In this document: positions 52,035 to 60,304 of the stretch, piece by piece
Position numbering within the stretch: the first letter of the stretch is position 1
How the letters are laid out: each line of letters opens with the position of its first letter
DNA from: Anthocerotibacter panamensis C109
GTDB lineage: Bacteria; Cyanobacteriota; Cyanobacteriia; Gloeobacterales; Anthocerotibacteraceae
Assembly: GCF_018389385.1 (NCBI RefSeq)
Contig: NZ_CP062698.1
Location: 1,243,501-1,307,500, forward strand
Length of the DNA: 64,000 bases
Direction: 5' to 3'
The notes under the pieces: model-generated
Told to the model about the DNA's origin: nothing
Database searches by the model: none
Seen by the model: only the letters and a program-made list of their open reading frames with translations
Made by a program: the position numbers and the translations under genes

Positions 52035-52583
52035 TTAGGGATTGGTCGCGGTGCAGCCGCTGCCTTTGGTGCAGGTATAGGTGCCTTTGTTTTGGGTGTT
52101 GACGTTAGTGGTGGCGTTGAGGCCGGTTCCTTTGGTGTAGCTGTAGTTGGTGGCGGTATTTACGCTGTTGTCAATCGTGCCGTCTTTATTGGTGTCGGCG
52201 GTTTTGGTCGAGGAGCGGGTGCCGGTGCCGGTCTGGGCGTTGTAAACGTTCTGGGTGTTGTTGGTGAAATTGCCCCGGTTGGTGGAGGCGCTACCCTGTC
52301 CGCTGCGAAAGGCTCCCACACCGCGCTTGAAGCCGCCCGTGGTCGCGCCGGTGGCGGTGTTGCCATTGGGTCCGGTGGCAGTTCCGGCGCAGCCACCCAA
52401 GGCGGCGCTACCGTAGCGAGCAGCTCCAGCACAGCCGCCGCTGCCGTATTGACCGGATTGACCGACTGCGCCCACCGCGCCATTGTTGCCGCGCAGGTGC
52501 CCGCCGCGGGGTTGGGCCAAAACGGGTAGGGTGCTCAAAAGTAAACAGGCGCTCAGCAGGAAGCTTTTAGGTGCAAGGTACAT
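52035..52583 (-). CDS. Secreted Gly/Asn/Thr-rich protein of unknown function
   Basis: 182 residues. A signal peptide (APKSFLLSACLLLSTLPVLA, cleaved before QPRG) is followed by low-complexity Gly/Ala/Asn/Thr sequence with regular short strands (GGCAGTATGPNGNTATG, YSYTKGTGLNATTNVNTQNK). One aspartate-rich DTNKDGTIDNS is a possible EF-hand-like calcium loop, residues about 129-140. It ends with TCTKGSGCTATNP containing a cysteine pair. No family recognised. The opposite frame is also open but lacks a signal and is GC-compositional. Confidence 0.6.
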   Translation of the reverse strand: MYLAPKSFLLSACLLLSTLPVLAQPRGGHLRGNNGAVGAVGQSGQYGSGGCAGAARYGSAALGGCAGTATGPNGNTATGATTGGFKRGVGAFRSGQGSASTNRGNFTNNTQNVYNAQTGTGTRSSTKTADTNKDGTIDNSVNTATNYSYTKGTGLNATTNVNTQNKGTYTCTKGSGCTATNP

Positions 52584-52665
52584 GGGTCAGTCCTCTTATC
52601 GGGTACCTCCTAAAGCTACGGCCTTAGCCCCTGACAGCACATCGCCGGAACGTCACCTCTCGGAC

Positions 52666-52681
52666 CATGACTTTGGTCATG
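52666..52681. promoter_or_regulatory. Inverted repeat upstream of the NarL-type kinase gene
   Basis: CATGAC-TTTG-GTCATG, 6-bp arms and a 4-base spacer, 53 bp before the kinase ATG. Short palindromes of this type are bound by NarL/DesR regulators. Autoregulation is a guess. Confidence 0.35.
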
Positions 52682-52733
52682 TACACCCTTGCGCACGACC
52701 CCTTTAGGATGTGTTTAGTGGTAATCCGCGCTC

Positions 52734-53924
52734 ATGCCTGCCAACCTTTCTCCAGTACCCCCCGTCTACCTGCGCTTTTTGGAGTACACCCTGCTGCTAT
52801 TGGCGGTGGTCGGGGAATTGCTTACGCAGGCCGCCAACCCGCTCAGGGATTCATTTTTATTCCCGGTTCCGGTCTGGTTGGTGCTGCTGCTGGGTGGATT
52901 TACCCTGCTCAGTCTCTTCACGCCCCGCGACCAGCCGTTGGTACTACGTTGCGGCTATTTGCTGCTCGGAACGCTGTGCGTGGCGGGCGGGTGTGTGGTG
53001 AGTGGGGTGCGGTTTTTCCCGCTGCTTTTTTTGTTGATGGTGATCAAGGGCTGTTTTTTGTTGGACCGCTGGCAGGCGTTGGGCTATGCGGTGCTGACGG
53101 CGGTGGTTTTTGCCCTGTGTGCAGCATGGCGTGCTCAGACAATTCTACTTAGCCCCCAGACGATAGCGCTGTTGGTCAACAATGGTCCGGTGGTCGCGGT
53201 GGTCTATATGCTGGTGTTTCTGGTGGGGATGTTCTTTGTGTTTTTGTTGAGTCAGTCGCTCTTGGCAGAGCAGCGCAGCCGTCGGGAGGCCGAACTTTTA
53301 GCTGAGCAGGTGGCGGCAATGGCGACCACGCTGGAGCGCACACGCATCGCCCGCGAGATGCACGACGCCTTGGGCCACACGCTCACTTCACTGAATGTGC
53401 AACTAGAAGTCGCCCAAAAACTGCGCGAACGGAATCCCGAGCAGGCGCTCCTCGCCCTCGATACCGCCAAGGAACTAGCCCACCAATCCCTGAGCGATGT
53501 GCGCCATGCCCTCACCGCGCTACGGGCTCCCGGCACTGATCTCCAGCAAGCGCTAAGCGCTTTGGTCGCCCAAGTTCAGCACAGCTTGACCGTAGAACTG
53601 AGCGTGCAGGTGCCGCTCCTGCCCTTGAATATGCAGCATCAGCTTTACTGCATGGTGCAGGAATGTCTGACCAATACCCGCAAACATGCCCATGCCACCC
53701 AGGTTTGGATCGTAGTCCAGCACCGAGCGTACCGACTCTATCTAGAGGTCCGCGACAACGGCAACGGCTTTGACGCGACTATGCCTAGGGGTGGTTTGGG
53801 TTTGGCGGGGATGTGTGAGCGGGTCGAGGGTCTAGGGGGTACGCTCAAGATCCAGACGGCTCCGGGGGCGGGTACTCGGGTCCAAGTGGAGGTGCCCTAT
53901 GATCCGGCTACTGTTGGTGGATGA
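52734..53924 (+). CDS. NarL-type sensor histidine kinase (DesK/LiaS-like)
   Basis: 396 residues from ATG 52734. About six hydrophobic spans in residues 10-175 form the sensor. After a coiled coil, the HisKA_3 box reads RTRIAREMHDALGHTLTSLN with the phosphoacceptor His. The ATPase part has VQECLTNTRKHAHATQVWIV, VRDNGNGFD and GGLGLAGMCERVEGLGGTLK. The end overlaps the regulator gene by 26 bp. No extracytoplasmic domain of note, as in membrane-stress sensors. Confidence 0.92.
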   Translation: MPANLSPVPPVYLRFLEYTLLLLAVVGELLTQAANPLRDSFLFPVPVWLVLLLGGFTLLSLFTPRDQPLVLRCGYLLLGTLCVAGGCVVSGVRFFPLLFLLMVIKGCFLLDRWQALGYAVLTAVVFALCAAWRAQTILLSPQTIALLVNNGPVVAVVYMLVFLVGMFFVFLLSQSLLAEQRSRREAELLAEQVAAMATTLERTRIAREMHDALGHTLTSLNVQLEVAQKLRERNPEQALLALDTAKELAHQSLSDVRHALTALRAPGTDLQQALSALVAQVQHSLTVELSVQVPLLPLNMQHQLYCMVQECLTNTRKHAHATQVWIVVQHRAYRLYLEVRDNGNGFDATMPRGGLGLAGMCERVEGLGGTLKIQTAPGAGTRVQVEVPYDPATVGG

Positions 53925-54552
53925 CCAAGCGCTCCTCAGGCAAGGACTAGCCTCACTCTTGGCTCTAGAGGAAGATTTGACCGTGGTGGCTGAGGCGAGT
54001 AACGGGCAGGAGGCGATTGCCCTAGCGCAACAGCACCAGCCGGATGTGATCCTCATGGATATACGGATGCCCCTCTGCGATGGGGTAGCAGCGACCCGGC
54101 GCATCCTCCAACATCAGCCCGCTCCTAAAGTTTTGGTGCTCACGACTTTTGACGAGGATGAATTGGTTTGGCAGGCGCTCCAAGCCGGTGCTCTAGGCTA
54201 CTTACTCAAGGACACCCCCTCCGAGCAGGTCGCCCACGCCATCCGCACCGTCTACAGCGGTCATGCCCAACTCGGCCCGACGATTGCCCCTAAAGTCCTC
54301 TCCCGGATTGCCCAGCCCTCCAAGGTCAATCCCCGCGACCTACTGACCGAGCGGGAGGTGGAAGTTTTGACTCTCCTCGCTCAGGGCTGTAACAACCGCG
54401 AAATCGCTCAGGCGCTCTATATCACCGAGGGTACTGCCAAAAATCACCTCACCCATATCCTGACCCAACTGAACCTGCGTGACCGCACCCAAGCTGCTCT
54501 GTGGGCCAAGCAACACCTAAATCTGCCGGGGTCTATGCATTCTCAGAAATAG
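53899..54552 (+). CDS. LuxR/NarL-family response regulator
   Basis: 217 residues starting within the kinase gene. The receiver shows LLVDDQALLRQGLASLLALE (acidic pair), DVILMDIRMPLCDGVAATRR (phosphoacceptor Asp) and LGYLLKDTPSEQVAHAI (Lys). The output domain is LuxR-type: LTEREVEVLTLLAQGCNNRE, IAQALYITEGTAKNHLTHIL. Both phospho-relay partners look intact. Confidence 0.94.
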   Translation: MIRLLLVDDQALLRQGLASLLALEEDLTVVAEASNGQEAIALAQQHQPDVILMDIRMPLCDGVAATRRILQHQPAPKVLVLTTFDEDELVWQALQAGALGYLLKDTPSEQVAHAIRTVYSGHAQLGPTIAPKVLSRIAQPSKVNPRDLLTEREVEVLTLLAQGCNNREIAQALYITEGTAKNHLTHILTQLNLRDRTQAALWAKQHLNLPGSMHSQK

Positions 54553-54761
54553 AGTATTTTGCTGGAATTTCAAACCACCCGTAGGTACGCAGGGGGCGTG
54601 GGGGTGAACCCCGGGGCCCGGAGGTCGCGCCTAGGCTGCTTCCTGTCCCCACAGGCTGTTCAAGTCCTAAGGATCAATGGTTCTCCATATGGGAAGCCCG
54701 AGCCATTTCTGAGAGCAGTGGGTTATTGTTGAGCATGGATGTAGGCGTTTGGGGGACACAA

Positions 54762-55406
54762 ATGGTCACTTCCCAGCAACCGATACACTACCCCGAGTCC
54801 GATGGTCGCCCGGTGGCAGATAATACCAAGCAGTTTCGCTATATCGTCTATATCAAAGAAGGACTCGATTGGCTCTTTGCAGAAAATCCTAGTGTTTTCG
54901 TTGCCGGAGATCTCTTATGGTATCCCCTAGAAGGCAACAACAAACGGCGTCAGGCTCCCGATGCGATGGTAGTCTTTGGTCGTCCGAAAGGAGACCGGGG
55001 CCGTTATCAGCAATGGCGCGAGGAGAATATGCCACCCCAAGTCGTATTTGAGGTGCTCTCTCCGGGCAACACCGCCGATGAGATGAAGCGCAAGTTCACC
55101 TTTTATGAAGAGTTTGGGGTAGAGGAATATTACCTCTATGACCCGGACCGCTTCACGCTGAAGGGGTATGTGCGTGAAGGGGGCAATTGAACGGCGCTTG
55201 GGAAGATGCAGGGGTGGGTGAGTCCGAGGTTGGGAGTACGGTTCGAACTGTTGGCAGATGGGGAGTTGCGGCTGTGGCGACCGGATGGACAGCCCTTAGA
55301 GAGTTATCAGGCGGTAGCGCAACGGGCAGACCAAGCCGAGCAACAAGCAGAGCGGCTCGCGCAGCGCCTACGGGCACTGGGACTTGATCCTGAAGACCTC
55401 GGTTAG
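54762..55406 (+). pseudogene. Uma2 family (DUF820) gene split by an in-frame TGA
   Basis: ATG 54762 (MVTSQQPIHYPESDGRPVAD) starts a Uma2 protein with RQAPDAMVVFGRPKGDRGRY, PPQVVFEVLSPGNTADEMKR and FYEEFGVEEYYLYDPDRFTL, that is the D, E, K active-site pieces. After KGYVREGGN there is TGA at 55188-55190. The same frame resumes with MQGWVSPRLGVRFELLADGE (from 55206) and LRLWRPDGQPLESYQAVAQR up to TAG 55406, the usual C-terminal part with its coiled coil. So one base change (for example CGA or GGA to TGA) has cut the gene. Confidence 0.8.
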
Positions 55407-55555
55407 AGCGCTCATGGGCTAGGCTATAGAGCGCTGGGTTGGATGAGCATTGTTTCACCAAAACACCAACTTCCCACCCCGTTGAACTGTATGGTGAACG
55501 TAAATTGTCCATGGCCCTATAGATTTTCCGTCTAGGACTAGATCGTCGTCTATCC

Positions 55556-56191
55556 TCAAGCTGAACGGGGATTATCCGACTTATAAACCGCCTGAACTTT
55601 TTCCCAGGCATCCTCAATAGCCGGGGCTGTGCGCAGCAAACCTACCGCAGCACCGGGACAGATTCGGGTGAACTGGGGACCTTCCAGGAGTTTACGCACG
55701 CTGTTGAGCTGTCGAGGCCAATGGAAGGTTTTGGCGAGCCGCAACGGGCGGGGCAGCCCCGTGCTGTCCGGCAAGAGGTGTCGCCCGGTGAAGAGTGTGC
55801 CTTGATAGAGGACACAGATACTCCCTGGCGAATGACCGGGGGTCCAAATCAGTTTCACATCCGGCAGCAAGTCGGTATCTTGCCTAAAGGCACGGGTGAC
55901 AGGACCATTGATGAGGAAGGCTTCCTGCTCGTGGACGACGATTTGCGGGACGATGGCGGTCAACCACCGTTCCACTTCACCGATGCCGCCGCGATGGGTA
56001 AAAATCCACCAAGCGACCCCGCCCATTTCCTGAATGGCTTGTACATGCTCTTCATTCCAGGCTGGGGCATCAAGCAGTACATTCCCCTGCGGATGGACGA
56101 TGAGGTAACTAGAACCCCCACCCGTGGCTCGATTGGGCTTGAAGCGGTAAATAGTGTCGAAGAGGTGATGGGGTGAAGCTTTTGATGACAT
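55556..56191 (-). CDS. Metallo-beta-lactamase-fold protein with degenerate metal site
   Basis: 211 residues. SSYLIVHPQGNVLLDAPAWN and VKLIWTPGHSPGSICVLYQG identify the MBL fold. The canonical HxHxDH is replaced by THRGGIGEVERW, so the first metal ligands are mostly missing; the later GHS and FTGRHLLPDS (TGR in place of TGD) also deviate. A catalytic hydrolase seems unlikely; similar degenerate MBL proteins are common in cyanobacteria. It may bind a metal or a ligand in another way. The start ATG 56191 leaves 215 bp to the next gene. Confidence 0.8.
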   Translation of the reverse strand: MSSKASPHHLFDTIYRFKPNRATGGGSSYLIVHPQGNVLLDAPAWNEEHVQAIQEMGGVAWWIFTHRGGIGEVERWLTAIVPQIVVHEQEAFLINGPVTRAFRQDTDLLPDVKLIWTPGHSPGSICVLYQGTLFTGRHLLPDSTGLPRPLRLAKTFHWPRQLNSVRKLLEGPQFTRICPGAAVGLLRTAPAIEDAWEKVQAVYKSDNPRSA

Positions 56192-56406
56192 GTTTATCTG
56201 GTGTACCCATGCACGTTTGCCGTAGGCCCCCCAATATTAACCTATGCATCAGCACCCCTGGGCTTTGCTCCTAGCAGGGAAGAGTCGAACTTTATCGCTA
56301 CATACTAATATCGCCAACGCTGGTAGTAATTGCCCCACAACCTCCCAGAGCGGATTGACTTCCTGGCGCAGAAGTGGCATCTTATTGATATTAATTCTCA
56401 ACAATC

Positions 56407-56865
56407 ATGAATGTGAACGTGAATTCTGTTTCCTGGGGCTACATCCTGCTTTGCGAAGAATGGTCTACTCAGGGTGGGGGCACCTGTCGGGGTATCCTCA
56501 ATCCGCAGGTCCGGGTCTGGAAGCTAGGTCAGGTCTTTCCGTTTCATGTCGTTTTCTTCTTTGGGCCGGGGTTAGAGCCTGGGATTTATCCCCTCTCCAT
56601 CCGTATTTACAACGCTCAAGGCGAGGTCTTCATCCGTGCCCTCCCGCCCTGGCACTGCCCCAATCCCTATCGTCATCAGACCGCCGTAGTTGAGATGAAC
56701 CTGCACCTCAGTCGGGCTAACTTGGGGACTTGGCGCTTCGAAGGATGGTTGGGCGCAGCGTGTGTAGCTGCTACCGCCCTGGAGGTCCACTATCTAAACC
56801 TAGAGGCAACGGTCTCTACATGTGTGGACCGCCCCTGGTGTGCTTACCAGGGGCAGACAGACTAA
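56407..56865 (+). CDS. Hypothetical beta-rich protein
   Basis: 152 residues from ATG 56407. VWKLGQVFPFHVVFFFGPGL, GIYPLSIRIYNAQGEVFIRA and GTWRFEGWLGAACVAATALE suggest an immunoglobulin-like or jelly-roll fold without a signal peptide. Six cysteines are present. No family is recognised. The end is 9 bp from the convergent thrombospondin-repeat gene. Confidence 0.55.
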   Translation: MNVNVNSVSWGYILLCEEWSTQGGGTCRGILNPQVRVWKLGQVFPFHVVFFFGPGLEPGIYPLSIRIYNAQGEVFIRALPPWHCPNPYRHQTAVVEMNLHLSRANLGTWRFEGWLGAACVAATALEVHYLNLEATVSTCVDRPWCAYQGQTD

Positions 56866-56874
56866 AGTTTGTTT

Positions 56875-57402
56875 CTATGGAGCACCGTCTACAATGGGAC
56901 ACCCATCCCCAGGATATCCCCCAGCCACCCCAGGCACAGACGAACAGACATCCGTCACGTCGCTGAAGCCATCGCAGTCTGTATCCGGGCCTGGATGTAA
57001 TCCGGTCGTCACAGTACAGTTGAGATGTAAAGGACAGCCAAAGCCATTGGGATTATCAAAAACGAAGGGACCAGCAAGGGTCGGACATTGGTCAAAGTTA
57101 TCGTCAAACCCGTCACAGTCAGCGTCTGCCAGCACATCACCATTGTGCGTGAACGTGCAGGAGTGGTGTACCGGACATCCACGCTCTTCCGGGTGAAAGA
57201 TAGAGACTGGTCCCGGCAATAAAAGGCACACGTCATGGACATCGGGGGTACCATCGCAGTCCGTGTCATCTAGAGGGTGTAGGAGATCTCCTTCATTGGG
57301 CACAGTGCAGTGCAAGACCTGGGCAGAGGCTGGAATATTTACCCAAAGCAAGGAAACCGCACACCACAAAACGCAGGATAAAACCGATGCAACTTTTTTC
57401 AC
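56875..57402 (-). CDS. Secreted protein with thrombospondin type-3 calcium repeats
   Basis: 175 residues. Signal peptide VLSCVLWCAVSLLWVNIPAS, then three repeats with regularly placed aspartates and cysteines: LDDTDCDGTPDVHDVCLLLPG, ADADCDGFDDNFDQCPTLAG and PDTDCDGFSDVTDVCSSVPG. Each has the DxDCDGxxDxxDxC pattern of thrombospondin type-3 repeats, which bind calcium. Between them lie HSCT and LNCT strands. The protein is short and without an anchor; a calcium-dependent extracellular role is inferred. Confidence 0.8.
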   Translation of the reverse strand: MKKVASVLSCVLWCAVSLLWVNIPASAQVLHCTVPNEGDLLHPLDDTDCDGTPDVHDVCLLLPGPVSIFHPEERGCPVHHSCTFTHNGDVLADADCDGFDDNFDQCPTLAGPFVFDNPNGFGCPLHLNCTVTTGLHPGPDTDCDGFSDVTDVCSSVPGVAGGYPGDGCPIVDGAP

Positions 57403-57902
57403 TTGGAAACCTCAGGGTTATTGAACGTAGCTATGCGGGCTATGCCACCGTACCGACACACCAACCCGAGGTCATCCCGGCTAGCGGAGATGACGTTCTC
57501 GCCAGAACCTAACCGGCTCGTTTGAAAAACCGGCTTGTTTAGAGCAAAAGGGGTGCGTTGCAGGGATGCTCAATCAACCCAAAACCAGGAAAAGAGTGAA
57601 CTTTCTGTAGACTTACGCGAACGTGGCACAGCAGACTCAAGGAAAAACCAAACAAAATAGGACATCATTCCCAGAATCTATGAATACGCCAAAGAGATTG
57701 GGTAAAGAAGCACATGTCGAGGCTTCTCGCAACTAAAATCAGTGGAATCACTAAGCCTGAATGCTCGTCTTGACCTCTCTCTCAGGTATATACCGTGATA
57801 GTACGTAGAAATGCTTTATCTGTCAAGAGCAACATACGTAAATTCACGCGGAAAACAACCAGAGAAGGGCTGCTTCCTCGTGCTGCTGCGTTTGTACGAT
57901 AG
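57403..57902. other. 500-bp intergenic region, nothing recognised
   Basis: No coding frame or RNA fold can be defended. It contains the upstream region of the thrombospondin-repeat gene and the 3' side of the deoxyhypusine-synthase homologue. CRISPR-type repeats are not seen. Confidence 0.4.
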
Positions 57903-59030
57903 CTAGTAATTAGCTGGAGTACTTTGTAAGCTTGATTCCTCAGCCTGAGTCGCCAAATGCTCTGCTCGCAAACGGTCCATCAGATCTTCACGGTGGTCAT
58001 AAAGGCGTTTGGGCGTGCGCGGCGGGACTTTCTCCAGGATATAGGCCGTGAGTAAGGGTAGCGCAATCGTGCTGTCCACGTAGCAGACAATGCTGTCGGG
58101 GAGTTTTTCAGGGTCTACTTTGCCCCAAGAAACGGCTTCGCTCGGGGTCGCCCCGGAGAGCCCCCCGGTATCGGGGCGGGCATCGGTGATTTGGAGGAAA
58201 TAGTCGTGGCCTTTCTCCTGAATGCCCAAAACTTCCTGGAGTTGGGGTTCGGTCTGGAGCGCGAAATTCTTGGGGGAGCCCCCACCCAAGATCCAGATGC
58301 CGCTCTTACCCCCGGTGCGTTTGGCCTGTAGGACAATGGCGGCAGTTTCGTTGACATCCAAGGCGATATCGATGACCGGTCCTTCTCCAATCAGGCGCAG
58401 AGCAGCGATATTCATCCCTATGGAAGAATCTCCGGGGCTGGAGGTATAGACCGGAACGCCCATACGCCAGCAGGAGGCTAGGAGGGACTTGTCCTGGACT
58501 CCAAGGACTGCTTCGCGTTCGGCAATATACTTCCCGCACAGATAGTGAAATTCCGCCGTGCCCATCGTCCGCTGGAACTCAGGACTCTTGAGCAGGGTAT
58601 AAAAAAACTTATCGGTCGAGAGCAGCACATCATAGTCGAAGAAAATATCAAAGATGCGCACGACTCCTTCCTCGCGCAAGAGGACATCGGAGATGGCGGT
58701 GCTGCCCTTGTGGAGGGCGAGTCCTAGACCATGATGGGTGTCGTGGTAAAGGTTGGCTCCCGTCGAGATGATCCAATCTATATAGCCCCCCTGCACCAGA
58801 GGAATCAAGGCAGAGATGCCCAGCCCTGCCGGGGTCAGTGCACCCGTAAGCGTTAGGCCGACGGTTGTATCCGGCTGAAGCATTTTTTGGGCCAACAGGA
58901 AGCACGCCTCCTGGAGTCGGGCGGCATTGTAGGCCAGGAAGGTCTGCTCGATCAAGTCCGCGACCTTGATACCCGGAGTAATGGGTTGGGGATCGATGCG
59001 TCGCCCCCGCAAAAACCGACTTTTCGCCAC
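57903..59030 (-). CDS. Deoxyhypusine synthase family protein
   Basis: 375 residues. Family pieces are [74 protein letters not shown] and the lysine-bearing [20 protein letters not shown], corresponding to the active Lys of deoxyhypusine synthase. The enzyme uses NAD and spermidine on eIF5A in eukaryotes and archaea; bacteria lack eIF5A, and bacterial members are thought to act in homospermidine-like polyamine chemistry. Length fits. Substrate open. Confidence 0.88.
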   Translation of the reverse strand: MAKSRFLRGRRIDPQPITPGIKVADLIEQTFLAYNAARLQEACFLLAQKMLQPDTTVGLTLTGALTPAGLGISALIPLVQGGYIDWIISTGANLYHDTHHGLGLALHKGSTAISDVLLREEGVVRIFDIFFDYDVLLSTDKFFYTLLKSPEFQRTMGTAEFHYLCGKYIAEREAVLGVQDKSLLASCWRMGVPVYTSSPGDSSIGMNIAALRLIGEGPVIDIALDVNETAAIVLQAKRTGGKSGIWILGGGSPKNFALQTEPQLQEVLGIQEKGHDYFLQITDARPDTGGLSGATPSEAVSWGKVDPEKLPDSIVCYVDSTIALPLLTAYILEKVPPRTPKRLYDHREDLMDRLRAEHLATQAEESSLQSTPANY

Positions 59031-59137
59031 TATGCTTCTCTAACTAAGTCTTTTCTATAGTTACACGAATCGTTAGGGCGTTGCTAAGTCGCCCTTGGTC
59101 TCATCCTCTAAGGGCTTCGCCGATAGCGAGATGACAC

Positions 59138-59174
59138 TTTCTGCGTGCAATCCCTAATAGCCTTCCAGAGCTAT
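59138..59174 (-). repeat. Dispersed repeat, copy 2
   Basis: Reverse-complement match of 32366-32402, exact over 59138-59161. It lies in the 220-bp spacer between the deoxyhypusine-synthase homologue and the effector-like gene, 78 bp before the latter. Confidence 0.6.
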
Positions 59175-59251
59175 CAACGCCTATTCTCAAGCTCAGTGTA
59201 GTGTCCCAAGTCTACTTATCATCCTGAAGCCGCCAATGCTTAGGAGTAATT

Positions 59252-60259
59252 ATGTCCATCTACGAATCACGTAAGCCAAAATCCTCCTCTGATGACCACA
59301 TCTCGCAGCCGCCCAAGACTGCTACGTTTAAGCCGCCGGTGGTTCAAGCGCAGCCCGTGGAAGCTGAGCCACCCATGCCCGTCTACCGCTCAATAATCGA
59401 TGATTTGCTCACCAATAACCCTTTGAAGCAAGTACCCGGTGAGCCTGCGTCCGGTGAGCGTAGACTATCTCCTATCCAGATTCCATCTGTCAGTGCGGAA
59501 GTCCAACGACAGGAGCAAACCAAGGAAGCTACACAGCAAGATCCTTGTCCCGTCTGTGCAGCAAGAGAACAGTCTGTACAAGAGGAGCCTCGGACTACGA
59601 CTATCTGGGAGTTACTGACGAATCTCACGGTACAGCGGCAGGTAGCAGCACAGCCGGGGGGCGGACCGGACCCGGAGTGTGAGCGGCTCTTAGGCGAAAT
59701 TTTGAGTTTCTTGTTTGGTGAGGCAGCGCATCATGTGGAGGGAGAAGCCTTCCAGGGAGTAGACCTGAAGCGGGGACTAATAGAGCGCCACGAGGACTTG
59801 CTGGTGGACGAACATGAACTCTACACCAAACACCTGGAACTTGACCAAGCCCACCCGCGATACGGCTCGTGGAAAGGGCATGTGGACCAGTATGAGAGCA
59901 CTCGAACAGGACTTGCGAAGCGCTTGAACGAGTGGTTTAACAAAAAATGTGGGGACTTCATTGGTCAAGGCTTACCTGAGCGGGTGCGCAATGTTATCGA
60001 GACAGCAGCAAAATGGGCAGACCAAGACCCGCCCAAGCAACCACGCCAATTTACTAGCCTACCGGAGGCTCAACAGTCCTTGGCAGAGCAAGTTTTGAAG
60101 GTGCTGGAAGTTCTGGGTATCTCAGTATTTCTAGCAGGGGTGATTGTGGCAGCGTTGCTTGACCCGGAGCCTGCTACTAAACTAGCCTTAATCGGGCTGA
60201 CTGCGGTGCAGATTCCGGTTTTACTGGCGTTAATCAAGCCCAAGTCTGAGCAGATTTAG
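59252..60259 (+). CDS. Effector-like protein with eCIS-cargo-like leader and C-terminal membrane hairpin
   Basis: 335 residues from ATG 59252. Residues 1-85 are Pro/Ser/Gln-rich and probably disordered (TFKPPVVQAQPVEAEPPMPV). VQRQ occurs twice (EVQRQEQTKEATQQDP and LTVQRQVAAQPGGGPDPECE), a motif seen in DUF4157-type cargo of extracellular contractile injection systems. A central helical part (LKRGLIERHEDLLVDEHELY, HPRYGSWKGHVDQYESTRTG, LNEWFNKKCGD) resembles pre-toxin segments of polymorphic toxins. The end has two membrane spans (LGISVFLAGVIVAALL, LALIGLTAVQIPVLLALI). The fold of a known toxin is not seen. The next gene follows 45 bp later. This interpretation is an inference from pattern memory. 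Confidence 0.5.
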   Translation: MSIYESRKPKSSSDDHISQPPKTATFKPPVVQAQPVEAEPPMPVYRSIIDDLLTNNPLKQVPGEPASGERRLSPIQIPSVSAEVQRQEQTKEATQQDPCPVCAAREQSVQEEPRTTTIWELLTNLTVQRQVAAQPGGGPDPECERLLGEILSFLFGEAAHHVEGEAFQGVDLKRGLIERHEDLLVDEHELYTKHLELDQAHPRYGSWKGHVDQYESTRTGLAKRLNEWFNKKCGDFIGQGLPERVRNVIETAAKWADQDPPKQPRQFTSLPEAQQSLAEQVLKVLEVLGISVFLAGVIVAALLDPEPATKLALIGLTAVQIPVLLALIKPKSEQI

Positions 60260-60304
60260 CAGGGATCATGATGAATTTAACCCAATTGCTGATAGGAGAA
60301 GCGG

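Noticed and set aside
52029-52529. 166-codon Gly/Ala-rich protein antisense to the secreted protein
   Set aside because: It mirrors the low-complexity gene on the other strand, which has a real signal peptide. The antisense frame is open because of composition.
57403-57902. CRISPR array near the cas genes
   Set aside because: I looked for regularly spaced direct repeats here and between 61.1 and 64.0 kb and found none. An array, if present, is outside the window.
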